A stretch of DNA of 64,000 bases, from assembly GCF_004119455.1 (NCBI RefSeq), contig NZ_NRQT01000004.1, positions 186,001-250,000 on the forward strand, given 5' to 3'. The notes beneath the pieces were generated by a model. The model had not been told where the DNA came from. It did not search any database and saw only the letters and a list, made by a program, of their open reading frames with translations. The position numbers and the translations under genes are program-made. Origin of the DNA: Chryseobacterium sp. CH25 (GTDB taxonomy: Bacteria; Bacteroidota; Bacteroidia; Flavobacteriales; Weeksellaceae). This document shows, one piece after another, positions 34,170 to 45,015 of the stretch (its first letter is position 1; every line of letters begins with the position of its first letter).

Positions 34170-35318
34170 TTAACGGTCGTTGTTGGATGTTTCTTCACCA
34201 ATGTTCCAGGTAAGTCCGAAACGAAGGGTATTATCTAATGCCGTATTCACTTTAGACATATTAATCAGATAAGAAAGATCCAGTCCGAAAGAACGGTATT
34301 TTAATCCGATACCTGCCGTAGCAAACTGTCTAGCTCCCTGTTCTTCACTTTCATGGAAGTAACCTCCTCTTACAGAGAATGCATTGTCATAAGAGTACTC
34401 TAAAGCACCACTGTACATGATACTGTTTGGATTTTTGAATGATTTTCCGATACCGGCAATTGGACCTACGTTTGGAATTTCATATTTAGGTCTTCTGTAA
34501 GCATCTACTCCTACATATTCAGATCCCGGAACCAAAAGTTTTGAACCTTCAAAAGAAAGCCCGATTCTGTTCAGGTCATCCAGATACATATCATAGCCAA
34601 CCCCTAATCTTGCCATGGTAGGAAGATAAGATCTTGATTCTTCATTTCCTGTATAATCCAGTTTTGGACCCAGGTTCTGTATTGCTAAACCTGCATTCAA
34701 TTTACCGTCATATCCTCCGAAACTTGAGAATCTTTCAGAGGTATAGTATGCTGAAATATCTACAGCAAAAGAGTTTGCTGCTTTTAATGTATTATCTGTG
34801 TTGAATCCACCGGCTAAGTCTGAACGGATAAATCTACCGGTTACCGCCATGGAATAAGAGTCAGAAAGTTTCAAACCGTAAGCTACATCAATGGAGAATT
34901 CATTAGGTTTTGATACTCCATTTGAAGTAACATCATTACCTACTAATTGAGTAAGTTCCACTTCTCCCATGTTGAAGTAATAGATACTCGCGGAAATAGT
35001 GGATCTTTCATCCTGCCCAAGAAATTTATGGAATGCTCCGTATAATAAGAATACATCATTGGTAAGTTTTCCCATATAGGGTGTATAGGTAAGACCTACG
35101 GAAGAACTTGTTCTGCTAAAAGGATATTTAGCTGCATTCCAGAATTGTGAAAATGCATCAGGAGAGGTTACTACCCCTTGATCTCCCATACCTCCCGATC
35201 TTGCGTCTGGCGCAATTCTCAGGAAGGGAGCTCCGGTAAGTACAGGGTTTGATTGTGAATAGCCCAGAAAACCAGCACTTAACCCAAGTCCTAAAAGCAG
35301 TTTAGTAGTTAAATTCAT
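34170..35318 (-). CDS. porV: Type IX secretion outer membrane protein PorV
   Basis: 382 residues. The start at 35318 (MNLTTKLLLGLGLS) gives a proper signal peptide; the longer frame adds 20 residues of spacer. The mature N-terminus GAPFLRIAPDARSGGMGDQGVVT is the PorV/LptO signature, followed by an outer-membrane beta barrel of about 14 strands. PorV binds the sorting domain of T9SS cargo and shuttles it to the attachment complex with PorU. It follows porU by 60 bp in the same direction. Confidence 0.96.
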   Translation of the reverse strand: MNLTTKLLLGLGLSAGFLGYSQSNPVLTGAPFLRIAPDARSGGMGDQGVVTSPDAFSQFWNAAKYPFSRTSSSVGLTYTPYMGKLTNDVFLLYGAFHKFLGQDERSTISASIYYFNMGEVELTQLVGNDVTSNGVSKPNEFSIDVAYGLKLSDSYSMAVTGRFIRSDLAGGFNTDNTLKAANSFAVDISAYYTSERFSSFGGYDGKLNAGLAIQNLGPKLDYTGNEESRSYLPTMARLGVGYDMYLDDLNRIGLSFEGSKLLVPGSEYVGVDAYRRPKYEIPNVGPIAGIGKSFKNPNSIMYSGALEYSYDNAFSVRGGYFHESEEQGARQFATAGIGLKYRSFGLDLSYLINMSKVNTALDNTLRFGLTWNIGEETSNNDR

Positions 35319-35378
35319 ATGTTGTCTTTTATATATTATCAGTTTTTTATAATTTTTATTGTCTAATGTGTTGTTCAA

Positions 35379-38300
35379 TTATTTCAAAAGTACCATTTTT
35401 TCTACAGCTGTGGCACTTCCTTTGCATTTTTCTTGGTTTTGACTTTTTGCAAATATCTTAAAAATATATGTACCTTTTGCAACTGTAGCTCCAAAATCAT
35501 CTCTTCCATCCCATTCTATCGCCTGACGCGGGGTTCTGAAGCCCTGAAGGAACGGTTCTGCAACTACCGGCTGAGACAGTGTTTTTACCAATCTTCCGGT
35601 TATGGTATAAATCTGTACATTCACATCCAGGATATCATCACAATTGTGCTCAAACTGAATATAGGTTTTATTGGTGAATGGATTTGGCCAGTTTAACGGA
35701 CGGTTGATCGTCAGATGCTGGTCAGCTTCATCTTTAACCTCAAAATTTAACGTAGCAGTTGTCGAATTATTGTTTATGTCCCAAACTTTAAATGTCAATT
35801 GGTGTTGGCCTACTGCTAAATTCTTAAAAGGGAAAGTGACATTTCCTTTTTGGTATTCAGCAAGACTAGGGTTTAAACATCCGTTTCCTTCTCCCGGATT
35901 ATAGAAATCATTTAATATTTGAGTATTGATAATCTGACCATCTAAATAGGTGGTAATATCATGTCCTACACCGGATCCGGTAGAATTAATTCCTGTATCA
36001 TCAGTAAGACAGGCCAGAAGCATTGGATTCTGATTGGTAATCCCACCATCTGCAAAGTTGGTGTTATTCATATACAGTTTTACCTTTGGCGGCTGGTTGT
36101 CATTAATTCCATTAGGGTTGATGTCTCCAACCTGAACAGACTGGTTATTGAATACATCAGTTGTCTTATTATCAGCATATCCTAATATTCTTCCTTCACC
36201 CACTGTATAATTGATGTCTTTAGGAACATAGAATTCTGCTGTGAAAACACCGTTTACTGCTACTCCGGAAGCTTTTACAATAGCACTTCCTTCTTCAGTA
36301 TAATTTAATACAGGATATGACCAGTTATTATTATTCAGGGTCTTTTTATTCAGCCTTTTATCAAAAATATTGATGGCAACTCTTCCGTTGAAAGTAGTAT
36401 TCAGAGTTCCGTTAGGATTGTTGATATGTCCTTTTACTTTAACAAAGTCAAGACCTCTTATTAATCCCGGAACAGGTGTTTCAATATTATCAATAGCCAG
36501 TAGTCTTTGAGGTCTGCTCAGTTTCATAGCCGGATCCCCCAATACATTTACTCTTAAGTGATTCGCATTTACTCCTTTTTCTTTTTTTGCATTTAAATGA
36601 GCATAACCTAAGGTGTTAAAGTCATCATTTGTTAATTTGAAAATATTTCTGGTGAAAATATCAGTGAAATCACGTCCATAATCAATTGCGATAGCACGGC
36701 TTGAGGTGATCATTGTAGCAGGACCTCCCTGTTTAAGTTTCATAAACTGCTCTCCGGCAGAATTGGTAGAAGGTTCATCCCATAATGTAAACTCGCAGGT
36801 TATTGTAGATACAAACGGAAATCTGCTGTACACATTAGAAAAGTTATTGGAATTCTGGATTTCGGTACTTGTCAGTACTCTTTCCTGGGCCCAGCCATTA
36901 ATTCCTCCATGTCCAAAGTAGAACAGGTATAAACTGTTTCCTATACTGTTAGAGATAGACTGGTTTACCTGCGGGTATCTCGGTCCTCCAGCTGTACTCT
37001 GTACTGTAAAGGCATCCTGGTATGTTTTTTTACATTATACTCCTTTAATGTTGTTACTCCGGGCTGTTCAAATACATTTACCAATGCCTTGTTCATTACA
37101 TTATGGAAAGGGTCTCCGTTCTCAGTATTATCATCCACCACAAAATCAAGTCTCATTCTCCAGTCTCCAAAAGGGCTGGATTGTCCTGGAAGTGCATTAT
37201 AATACGCCAGAGTTTTGTCTATCATGTTAGCTGCCTCTGTACTATTGGCTGCCGGGATTCTTCCAACCGGAAGGTTAGGTAAATTATAGGTTATACTGGA
37301 GGCAGTCTGGGGCTGAGTCATTACAATATAGTCATCTGTAACAAATGACTGTACATAATCTGAAGAATGTTCACTCTGATAGGCAGAAACAACATTGCTG
37401 TTATTGGAGATTCTGTTCTTATAATCATAAGAAGCATCTCCCAGAATGAATACATATTTAAGTCTTCCTTCAGGAGTATTTAATTTGGTAACAAAATCTC
37501 TTACTGCTGTAAGGTCTTTGCTTCCGTTTCCAAATTCTTCATAAACCTTATTAACATCTACAATTTCTACCTTGTAATTATTTTTTGTCTGATGGTAGTT
37601 TGCCAGTCTTTGTGCCTGTCCCATCAGTTCTGGTACAGTAAGGATCAGATAATCTATATTGCTGATTGCTGAAAGATTCTGATTGGCAATTCTTCCTACA
37701 AACTGTGGCGTAAAGGCCGCATCTGCACGAAAAGCTACAAATTCATTGTTGAAATTCTGATCAGCAGCCGTATAGGCAAAATTAAAAGATCCGGCTCCTG
37801 CTTTATTTACTCTTCTGTTAACATTAGTAATGTCTGTAACATCCCATACCTGTTCCAGGCTGGATGCATTGGAAATACTGAATCCATAATCTGTATTACT
37901 TCCACTTACAATAGAGTAGTCTCTGAAGTTCATCTGAGAACCGTTGAAGGCAAGATTTTCTTTATACTGTACTTCAAGGTAGTCAAAGTAGAAGGCTCCA
38001 TTAGGGTTTTTAGAAATGTCAGGATTATATTTCAGGGTAATCTGATTTCCTGTCTGATTGGTAATCGTTCCGTTATATCTCATAGGATAGAAGATATACG
38101 AATAAGTAGGATCATCAGTAGGAACGCTGTCATTGTACGGATTCAGTCCGTTGATTTTAATATCAATAGAATTCTGTTGTGATCTGTATCCTATTACCTG
38201 TGATCTGTATTTTATAACATCCGTTGGTTGTATAGTAGAATTAGTGGTAAGTGTGATTGTCTTTTCAGTAGTGAAAGGAGCTTCTTCCACCCAAATTCTT

Positions 38301-39274
38301 CCTACTTTCAATAAATTAGTCTGATCATTGTTGATGACCTGGTAACTATCATACCTTGTAATCATCTGAGCGGGTAAGTTCCCGTCTACAGTACCGACTC
38401 TTTTTCCTGTACCTTTATCAAAATTGATATAATAATAGGAAAAGTCATCATATATATTTTTGAGGTTATTACTGGTATCTGATCTCGTTTCCTTTCTTTT
38501 AAACCCCTGCCCATTATTGGTATCATAGATGTTATATCCATTCGGACCCTGTGCATAGAATAAAGCGTAGTCGTTGTCATTCCATACTCCGTCATCTTCG
38601 CCTACTACCTGAATTGCGTTTTCCTGTAAAGAATTATAGCGGGGATCCTGATTGAATTCTGGAAGCATAATTCCGCCATTTCCATAAATCCTCAGATTTT
38701 TTGGATTTACAGAACCCGGATTGATTCCGTTATCTCTTAAAAACTGTGCTGTAATTTTAAATACTCCGGATTTGTCAACTTTTATTTTGTAAAAATTTCC
38801 ACTGGCAAGAGGATTGCCTGTAGTTCCTATTTTATTTACACTACCGAAAGTATTAACTGGAGTAGAGGCTTCCGAAACATTAAATGAAGACAGTCTCAGA
38901 ACACCGGCTTTTGTCTTTTTAAATAAACCAACACTGATGCTGGCATATCTTTCTCCGTCTAAGGTATAATAGGTAACTTCTGCAATATCACGATCAGGAA
39001 GTCCACCTTTATCTAATTCAAATAAATCCTGGTTGGAAATTCCATCCCATGCAAGATCAGAAATTTTCAGCTCCTTTTCTCCGATTTTTTGCTTTGTTAC
39101 TATAAAAACGTTATTTTGGCTGAAGGAAAAACCTTCATTTTTAAAATTGGGAAGATTTAATTTTGTATCACCAAAATCCTGAATTTTAGAACCATTCCAT
39201 TCTATAGTGTTTCTTTGGGCGTAAAGTGTTGATGCAAAAGCGATTAAAGATAAAAGCGTGATTTTTCGTCTCAT
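35379..39274 (-). pseudogene. porU: Type IX secretion C25-type peptidase PorU, apparent frameshift
   Basis: Sortase-like gingipain relative that removes the sorting domain and attaches T9SS cargo at the surface. The N-terminal part starts at 39274 with signal peptide MRRKITLLSLIAFASTLYAQ and is open to about 37030. It breaks at a run of seven A (37025-37031 on the plus strand as T); eight A would give KKTYQDAFTVQSTAGG and join it to the frame that runs to 35379. That part holds the catalytic His in FGHGGING (near 36910) and the catalytic Cys in TITCEFTLWDEP (near 36796), and it ends with a FlgD-like fold and a tail. The full product is about 1,300 residues, normal for PorU. PorU is needed for T9SS attachment, so I read the break as a sequence error. 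Confidence 0.93.
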
Positions 39275-39438
39275 GTTTATTATTGAAATTGCTAAATTAC
39301 AAAATAAATGAAAATTTTAGAATTAAATTGTAATACAATAAAATTAATTTGTTATCGTTGTTCAAAAAAATCAAATCTTTATTTGATTTATTGAATAATT
39401 TATTTTTCTTTGTACTCTTGAAAATATTTATATCGACT

Positions 39439-41040
39439 ATGAAAAAACTAAAGTTGTTTTCATTAATAGCATTAAGTTCTACACTTGCATTAACCAGCTG
39501 TGGCGGATCAGGGACCAGCAAAGGTGGCGGTACCAAAAAATTTGTCAGTAAAACGGGTTGGAAACCAAACGAAAAACAGGGTTGGTTTTTTGCAGGAAAG
39601 CAACAGAAGCAGAAGGGTTGGCCGGGAATGGTATATGTAGAAGGTGGAACTTTTACAATGGGATTAGTGAAAGATGATGTTATGCACGATTGGAATAACA
39701 CACCACGCAGAATGCAGGTGAGTTCATTCTTCATCGGAGAAACAGAAATTACTAACTACGAATACCGCGAATACCTTACATGGTTGAAGTATGTATTCCC
39801 ACCAAGTGACCCTAGTTTTAAGGAGATCTATAACGGTGCTTTACCGGATACCTTATTATGGGACAACAAATTATCTAGAAACGATTATAATGAAACCTAT
39901 CTACGTTCTCCGGAATTCGATTACTATCCGGTAGTAGGTGTTTCCTGGACACAAGCAAACAGATACTGTGAATGGTTGACAGACAGAGCCAACGAAAAAG
40001 CTTTGATGCAGGCAGGTGTTATTGCTAAGGATTTATATATCAATGAATCTAATAACCAGGGAGGAACAGCATTTAACATGGATAAATTCAAAGCGAATGA
40101 TCCTGAAATGCAGGGATATATCAACGAAAAAAGATTGCAGCAGAAATCTGGTATGAAAACTACCAACCAGAGATTACTGTCTGCAAACAGAGCTCCTAAT
40201 GGCGCAATGGTTCAGAAATTCAGACTTCCTACTGAAGTTGAATGGGAATATGCAGCTCTAGGAATGGCAAAAAACAGAGAATACAACCAATACCTTGGTA
40301 AAAAACCAGAGATCGAAAGATTAAGAGGTACTAAAGGAAAAGAAAGAGGAATGTTCCTTGAAAACTTTAAAATGGGTAAAGGAGATTACTCTGGTATTGC
40401 TGGATGGAAAAACGATGGATCTGCACAAACTTCAGATGTAAGACAATATCCGTCTAACGACCTTGGAATTTATGGTATGTATGGTAACGTTTCAGAATGG
40501 ACAGCTGATGTTTACAGACCTATCATTGATGAAGATTATAACGACTTCAACTACTACAGAGGAAATATGCCTCAGGCTATCGTAAGAAACGGTGACGGAA
40601 CTTACAAAATGATAGACGAGGGTACCATTAAGTATGATACTTTGGCTGACGGTAGATTAGTATACAAAGGACTTCCTGGACAATTCGAAAGAGAAACAAT
40701 TGCTGATTACAGAAACTACAGAGATGGTGACAGACAATCTTCTTTAGAGTATAGAAGAGAATCAGACTCAGCTGCTGGATTTGATATGTATAATGCACCT
40801 AGAAAGAGCTTTGTTGTAGATGCAAGCGGTAGAGTTAAAATGCTTAAGGATACCAAAGACAGAACATCTGGAATTTCTAACGATGTTAGAGTAGTAAAAG
40901 GAGGTTCTTGGCAGGATACTGCATACTGGTTGGATCCGGGACAAAGAAGATATAAAAATCAAGGTAGAGCTTATGGCTGGATTGGTTTCCGTGTTGCACA
41001 GGATGCCAGAACTAGCGATAAGAGCAGAACAAGAAGATAA
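39439..41040 (+). CDS. gldJ: Gliding motility/T9SS lipoprotein GldJ
   Basis: 533 residues. I start at 39439 (MKKLKLFSLIALSS), which gives a signal peptide with lipobox LTSC; the longer frame is spacer. The rest is a formylglycine-generating-enzyme (SUMF1-like) fold: GMVYVEGGTFTMG near residues 62-74, then VVGVSWTQANRYCEWL near 165-180, GMYGNVSEWTADVY near 345-358, and the end WIGFRVAQDA. The catalytic Cys pair of true sulfatase activators is not evident, as in other GldJ/GldK proteins. GldJ stabilises the GldK-GldN ring of the gliding/T9SS machine. Divergent from porU, with murF downstream. Confidence 0.93.
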   Translation: MKKLKLFSLIALSSTLALTSCGGSGTSKGGGTKKFVSKTGWKPNEKQGWFFAGKQQKQKGWPGMVYVEGGTFTMGLVKDDVMHDWNNTPRRMQVSSFFIGETEITNYEYREYLTWLKYVFPPSDPSFKEIYNGALPDTLLWDNKLSRNDYNETYLRSPEFDYYPVVGVSWTQANRYCEWLTDRANEKALMQAGVIAKDLYINESNNQGGTAFNMDKFKANDPEMQGYINEKRLQQKSGMKTTNQRLLSANRAPNGAMVQKFRLPTEVEWEYAALGMAKNREYNQYLGKKPEIERLRGTKGKERGMFLENFKMGKGDYSGIAGWKNDGSAQTSDVRQYPSNDLGIYGMYGNVSEWTADVYRPIIDEDYNDFNYYRGNMPQAIVRNGDGTYKMIDEGTIKYDTLADGRLVYKGLPGQFERETIADYRNYRDGDRQSSLEYRRESDSAAGFDMYNAPRKSFVVDASGRVKMLKDTKDRTSGISNDVRVVKGGSWQDTAYWLDPGQRRYKNQGRAYGWIGFRVAQDARTSDKSRTRR

Positions 41041-41060
41041 TATTTATCAAAATACTTTTA

Positions 41061-41090
41061 AAAAACCTTCCGGATTTTCGGAAGGTTTTT
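41061..41090. terminator. gldJ terminator
   Basis: AAAAACCTTCCG and CGGAAGGTTTTT form a perfect 12-bp stem with a 6-nt loop, 20 bp after the stop of gldJ. Confidence 0.85.
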
Positions 41091-41106
41091 TATTTTTGAA
41101 CTGTGA

Positions 41107-41155
41107 AACCGCTTCGCTGAAAAAACTCAAAAATACTGAGGTAGACTGAGCGGTT
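41107..41155 (+). other. Possible structured RNA or hairpin before murF
   Basis: AACCGCT (41107-41113) can pair with AGCGGTT (41149-41155), and inside it CTCA (41126-41129) with TGAG (41137-41140). It lies between the gldJ terminator and murF. It may be an RNA leader or a repeat remnant. Confidence 0.3.
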
Positions 41156-41182
41156 ACTATTAGAAAAAATATATATTTCCAC

Positions 41183-42454
41183 ATGAATATAGAACAGTTT
41201 TATCCTTTATTTTTACAGGCTGATAAAGTAACAATCGATAGCCGAAAAATAGCCAAAAATGACATCTTTTTTGCCTTTTCAGGCGATAACTTTAATGCCG
41301 CAACGCTGGCGGAAAAAGCCATAGAAGATGGTGCTTTGGCTGTTATTGTTGAACAGCCTGAATTTGAGAATAAGGAGAAGAATATTTTCTATGTTCCATC
41401 TACTCTTGAATTTCTGCAACAATTGGCAGTTTATCATAGAAGTCGGCTTCATATTCCTTTTATTGGTCTTACAGGAAGTAATGGGAAAACAACCACTAAA
41501 GAGTTGATTCATGCTGTACTTTCTGAAAAGTTTAATGTTCAGTATACCTATGGAAACCTGAATAATCACATCGGAGTTCCGCTGACGATTCTTTCCATTA
41601 AACCTGAGCATGAAATGGCTGTAATTGAAATGGGAGCCAATCATCAGAAAGAAATAGAATTTCTCTGTACCATTTCACAGCCGGATTTCGGATATATTAC
41701 CAACTTTGGAAAAGCACACCTGGAAGGTTTCGGTGGCTTTGAAGGAGTGATTAAAGGGAAGTCTGAGCTTTATGATTACCTTAAAGGAAATCATAAGACC
41801 ATTATTGTTAACGAAAATGATCCTGTTCAGGTTGAAAAAACAGAAAGCTATTCACCTAAAATTACTTTTGGAAAAGCAGAGTCAGATTACAATTTTGAAG
41901 CTTTTTCAGAAGATCATTTTGTAGGACTTATTTATCAGGGACAAAAAACCGTATCTAAGCTTACCGGAGAATATAACTTTACCAACCTTTGCGCTGCGGC
42001 AAGCCTTGGACTTCACTTCGGAATCAGTTTTGAAAAAATAAAGCATGCAGTAGAGCAGTACACCCCAACCAATATGCGTTCGCAGGTAGTGAAAAAAGAA
42101 AACAGAACACTGGTGCTGGATACTTATAATGCCAACCCAAGTTCAATGACTGCTTCATTACATAATTTTATCACATTTGAAGGCCGTAAAACCATTATAA
42201 TTGGTGATATGCTGGAATTGGGTGCCGATAGTGAGAAAGAGCATCAGAACATCTTAGAATTGGCTAAAATGCTTGGGTTTGATACCATCATCACTGTTGG
42301 GAAACATTTTAAAGGAGTTAATTCCTCAGAACTTGCTTTTGAAAATACAGCTGAACTTACAGAATATTTACAGCAACATAAAATTCAGTCAGAAAATATA
42401 CTGCTGAAAGGATCAAGAGGAATAGCGCTGGAAAAGGTAATCGATTTTATTTAG
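41183..42454 (+). CDS. murF: UDP-N-acetylmuramoyl-tripeptide-D-alanyl-D-alanine ligase
   Basis: Adds D-Ala-D-Ala to UDP-MurNAc-tripeptide, completing the peptidoglycan stem peptide in the cytosol. 423 residues. The ATP loop GLTGSNGKTTTKELI is near residues 95-109, followed by YGNLNNHIGVPLTIL and VIEMGANHQKEIEFL; LDTYNANPSSMTASL near 313-327 belongs to the C-terminal domain. The last 8 bp overlap the convergent NUDIX gene. Confidence 0.96.
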   Translation: MNIEQFYPLFLQADKVTIDSRKIAKNDIFFAFSGDNFNAATLAEKAIEDGALAVIVEQPEFENKEKNIFYVPSTLEFLQQLAVYHRSRLHIPFIGLTGSNGKTTTKELIHAVLSEKFNVQYTYGNLNNHIGVPLTILSIKPEHEMAVIEMGANHQKEIEFLCTISQPDFGYITNFGKAHLEGFGGFEGVIKGKSELYDYLKGNHKTIIVNENDPVQVEKTESYSPKITFGKAESDYNFEAFSEDHFVGLIYQGQKTVSKLTGEYNFTNLCAAASLGLHFGISFEKIKHAVEQYTPTNMRSQVVKKENRTLVLDTYNANPSSMTASLHNFITFEGRKTIIIGDMLELGADSEKEHQNILELAKMLGFDTIITVGKHFKGVNSSELAFENTAELTEYLQQHKIQSENILLKGSRGIALEKVIDFI

Positions 42455-43057
42455 CCTTTAAAGCCCAGAATTCTTTTACAATAAGTTTAATATTCTTGAA
42501 TGTGCTTGGGAAAACTTCATCTTCAATCTGAGTGGTGTTTTTCCAGGCAACTTCAGTAATACCTTCTTCAATCTGTGGCTTTGAAGTATCTTCACCATTG
42601 AAGTTCATTTCAAACCAATGGGTACACTTCAGTATCTTTTCGCCGTTTCTTTCAATATAGATATGATAAGTGGTGTTGATGAACTGTACAAGCTCTACAT
42701 CTCTTAAACCAGTTTCTTCTTCAATTTCTCTTACTGCAGATTCTTCCCTGGATTCTCCTTTTTCCATTTTACCCTTTGGAAGATCCCATTTACCTAATCT
42801 TCTGATGAAAAGCATTTCACCTTCGGGTTTAAGAACAAGCCCACCGGCTGCTTCTATAATTCTGAACAGCTTTTGGAACTCCTGCCAGATTTCGTCAATA
42901 TTTTCACCATAAACATTAAGTTCGTTTACAGAGGTGTTCTCTAAAAGATCCAATGCAATCTCTAAAGTAGTGAAACTTTCATATCCCAATTTTTTTTCAA
43001 GTTCTTCGGGATGTTTAGATATCAATAATTTTTTTCGTTCACAAAAACTTTATACAT
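42447..43057 (-). CDS. NUDIX hydrolase, N-terminus apparently frameshifted
   Basis: The NUDIX box WDLPKGKMEKGESREESAVREIEEETGL is split here for length as GKMEKGESREESAVREIEEE with a GL end, near residues 85-110. It hydrolyses a nucleoside diphosphate linked to another group. The uninterrupted frame begins at a TTG (43023-43025), which is an unlikely start. Upstream, an ATG at 43055-43057 begins MYKVFVNE in another frame; one extra A in the run of seven (43029-43035) would join the two as MYKVFVNEKKLLISKHPEE, the usual family N-terminus. So I extend the gene to 43057 and treat the break as a sequence error. Confidence 0.85.
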
Positions 43058-43237
43058 CGCAGATAGTTATAGTTAGTATTGATCCTTAGAAGGTAATGGT
43101 TTTAAAAGAGGAGAAAAAAGGTTGTTTTTATCACACTTTTTACCATAATTTATACGCAAATATATCAAATTATAGCAACAAAATAAACCAATTCATGTCC
43201 TTTATTTTTCTTAATGAGAACAATTCTTGGGTTTAGT

Positions 43238-43497
43238 TTACTTCGGATAATGTTCTTCCAATAAGATAATGTTGATCATTGTACCTGGTCTTATTTCTGA
43301 TTTCGAAGCTTTATAGTATTGAGTATCCCTGGTAATAAATTTGTTATATCACAAAATTCATTCACGATGAATTCCCATTCAGCAAGAGAATTCAGTCTTT
43401 AAAAGTATGCTTTGGATAGCGTCTTTGTAGAATTTTTTTATAATTTTGTTGTTATCGTAAATATAAAGAACCTTATCTTTATAATAATTTAAATACA
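43238..43497 (-). pseudogene. Broken small gene, not recognised
   Basis: A spacer that translates well in two alternating frames on the minus strand. From about 43497: LYLNYYKDKVLYIYDNNKII and FYKDAIQSILL; then, one base shifted, LNSLAEWEFIVNEFCD; then back in the first frame KFITRDTQYYKASKSEIRPG and INIILLEEHYPK, ending at the TAA at 43238-43240. Two small indels (near 43397 and 43350) give one protein of about 86 residues. The amino-acid character is strongly coding-like, but I do not recognise the family. Either an old pseudogene or two further sequence errors. Confidence 0.45.
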
Positions 43498-43507
43498 AAA
43501 TAAAAAA

Positions 43508-43897
43508 ATGAATTTAGAAGGACGAAAAATTATTGTCAATAAATCATCTAAGGAGTTAAGTGAATTGCTGAAAACTCCTGAAAATTACAAAGATTTCATG
43601 CCGGATGGTCTTCAGAAATTTGAAACAAGAGATAATGGTTTCAAATTCGGATTACAGGGAATGCCGGAAATTGCACTGAAAATAGATGAAGTAACAGATC
43701 AGAAAGCCGTATTGAAATCTGCAAGTTCAAGCTTAGATTTCTCTTTAACTGCTACATTAAACCCGATCAGTGAGAACCAGACTGAAGTTCAGATGCTGTT
43801 TGAAGGGAAATTCAATCCGTTCATCAAAATGATGGTTGAAAAACCATTACAGAACTTTATCAATACATTGACAGATAAAATCGAAGCCTACAAATAA
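43508..43897 (+). CDS. SRPBCC (START-like) family protein
   Basis: 129 residues, no signal peptide. The N-terminal strand MNLEGRKIIVNKSSKELSEL, then LLKTPENYKDFMPDGLQKFE and a C-terminal helix MVEKPLQNFINTLTDKIEAY follow the helix-grip fold of SRPBCC proteins. Such proteins bind hydrophobic ligands or act as chaperones; the ligand is unknown. No operon partner. Confidence 0.82.
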   Translation: MNLEGRKIIVNKSSKELSELLKTPENYKDFMPDGLQKFETRDNGFKFGLQGMPEIALKIDEVTDQKAVLKSASSSLDFSLTATLNPISENQTEVQMLFEGKFNPFIKMMVEKPLQNFINTLTDKIEAYK

Positions 43898-43911
43898 AGC
43901 ATAAAAAAAAC

Positions 43912-43931
43912 CTTCAGAAATGAAGTTTTTT
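43912..43931. terminator. Terminator between the SRPBCC gene and anmK
   Basis: CTTCA-GAAA-TGAAG followed by six T (43926-43931) on the plus strand, with A-rich sequence on the other side, so it may serve both convergent genes. Confidence 0.7.
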
Positions 43932-43955
43932 ATGTTATATTCTATATACAAAACT

Positions 43956-45004
43956 TTAAGCAATTACTCCGGAACAATGGTCTGTGGTACTTCCTGTGGC
44001 AGAAGAAAGAACATTGATCTCATTATTCATTTTTAAAACTCCCATAAAAGCAAAGATTAAAGCTTCTTTATGTTCAATAATTTCTTTTTCAGGAATAATG
44101 ATTTCGGAATCTGTTTTTGCTTTTATTTTATCAATTAAAAAGGTGTTATAAGCACCACCTCCGGTTATCAGTATGTTTTTTATATTATTCTCGTTGATAA
44201 TCTTAGAGATTTGTTCGGCAATATGCTCTGTAAACGTAGCCAGAGCTTCCAGCGGAGTTATAGCTTCCAGCTTTGGAAATATATGTTTATGGCACCATTC
44301 CACACCTAATGATTTGGGATGAGCCTGTTGGTAAAATTCTAAGGAATTAAGTTCATTCAGTAAAGCTTCATTTATTTTCCCTTTTCTTGCCAGATTACCA
44401 TTTCGTCAAAACTTTCATTGAGTTGCTGAGCCAGATGATTCAGAACAATATTTACAGGAGCAATATCAAAAGCAATTCTTTTATTTTTTGATTTTAAGGA
44501 AATATTTGAGAATCCACCCAGGTTAAGACAGGCATTATATTGAGAAAAAAGGAGTTCATCACCTATAGGAACAAGAGGAGCCCCGTTTCCTTTCATGAGA
44601 ACATCCTGACTTCTGAAGTCATAGACTACAGGTACAGGGATTCCTGTATTTAATTTAACAGCTCTGCCATCTCCAATCTGAAGGGTAAATTTTCTTTGAG
44701 GCTGATGAAAAACGGTATGCCCGTGAGAGGCAATCAGGTCAATATTTTCAAGCTGATGTCTTTCAATAAATTCTTTAACTTTTTGCCCCAGATAAAATCC
44801 GTAATCAGAATGCAGCTCTAAAAGATCTGTCACAGAAAGATGGATGGAATTTCTAAGCTTATTTTCCCAATCAGTAGAATAGGGAAGGGTTTCCGATTTC
44901 AGGATCTTAAAATGCCATTTGTCCTTTTTCTCAAATTCAGCAAGACAGATATCCAAACCGTCTAAACTTGTTCCGGACATCAGTCCAATGGCAAGCGTTT
45001 TCAT
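43956..45004 (-). pseudogene. anmK: Anhydro-N-acetylmuramic acid kinase, apparent frameshift
   Basis: Phosphorylates and opens anhydroMurNAc during cell-wall recycling. The N-terminal part from 45004 has GLMSGTSLDGLDICLAEF near residues 7-24 and ASHGHTVFHQP near 92-102. The frame breaks near 44401-44403: DENGNLARKGKINEA would be read if the run GAAATGG had one more A. The rest (WCHKHIFPKLEAITPLEALA and ILITGGGAYN) continues in the shifted frame to 43956. The joined product is about 350 residues, the usual length. Genes lptC and an outer-membrane protein lie directly upstream on the same strand. I read this as a sequence error. Confidence 0.9.
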
Positions 45005-45015
45005 GGTAACAGAAA

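Noticed and set aside
43441-43448. TAATTTTG as the promoter of the SRPBCC gene
   Set aside because: It lies inside the broken minus-strand gene at 43238-43497 and 60 nt from the start, so it may be chance.
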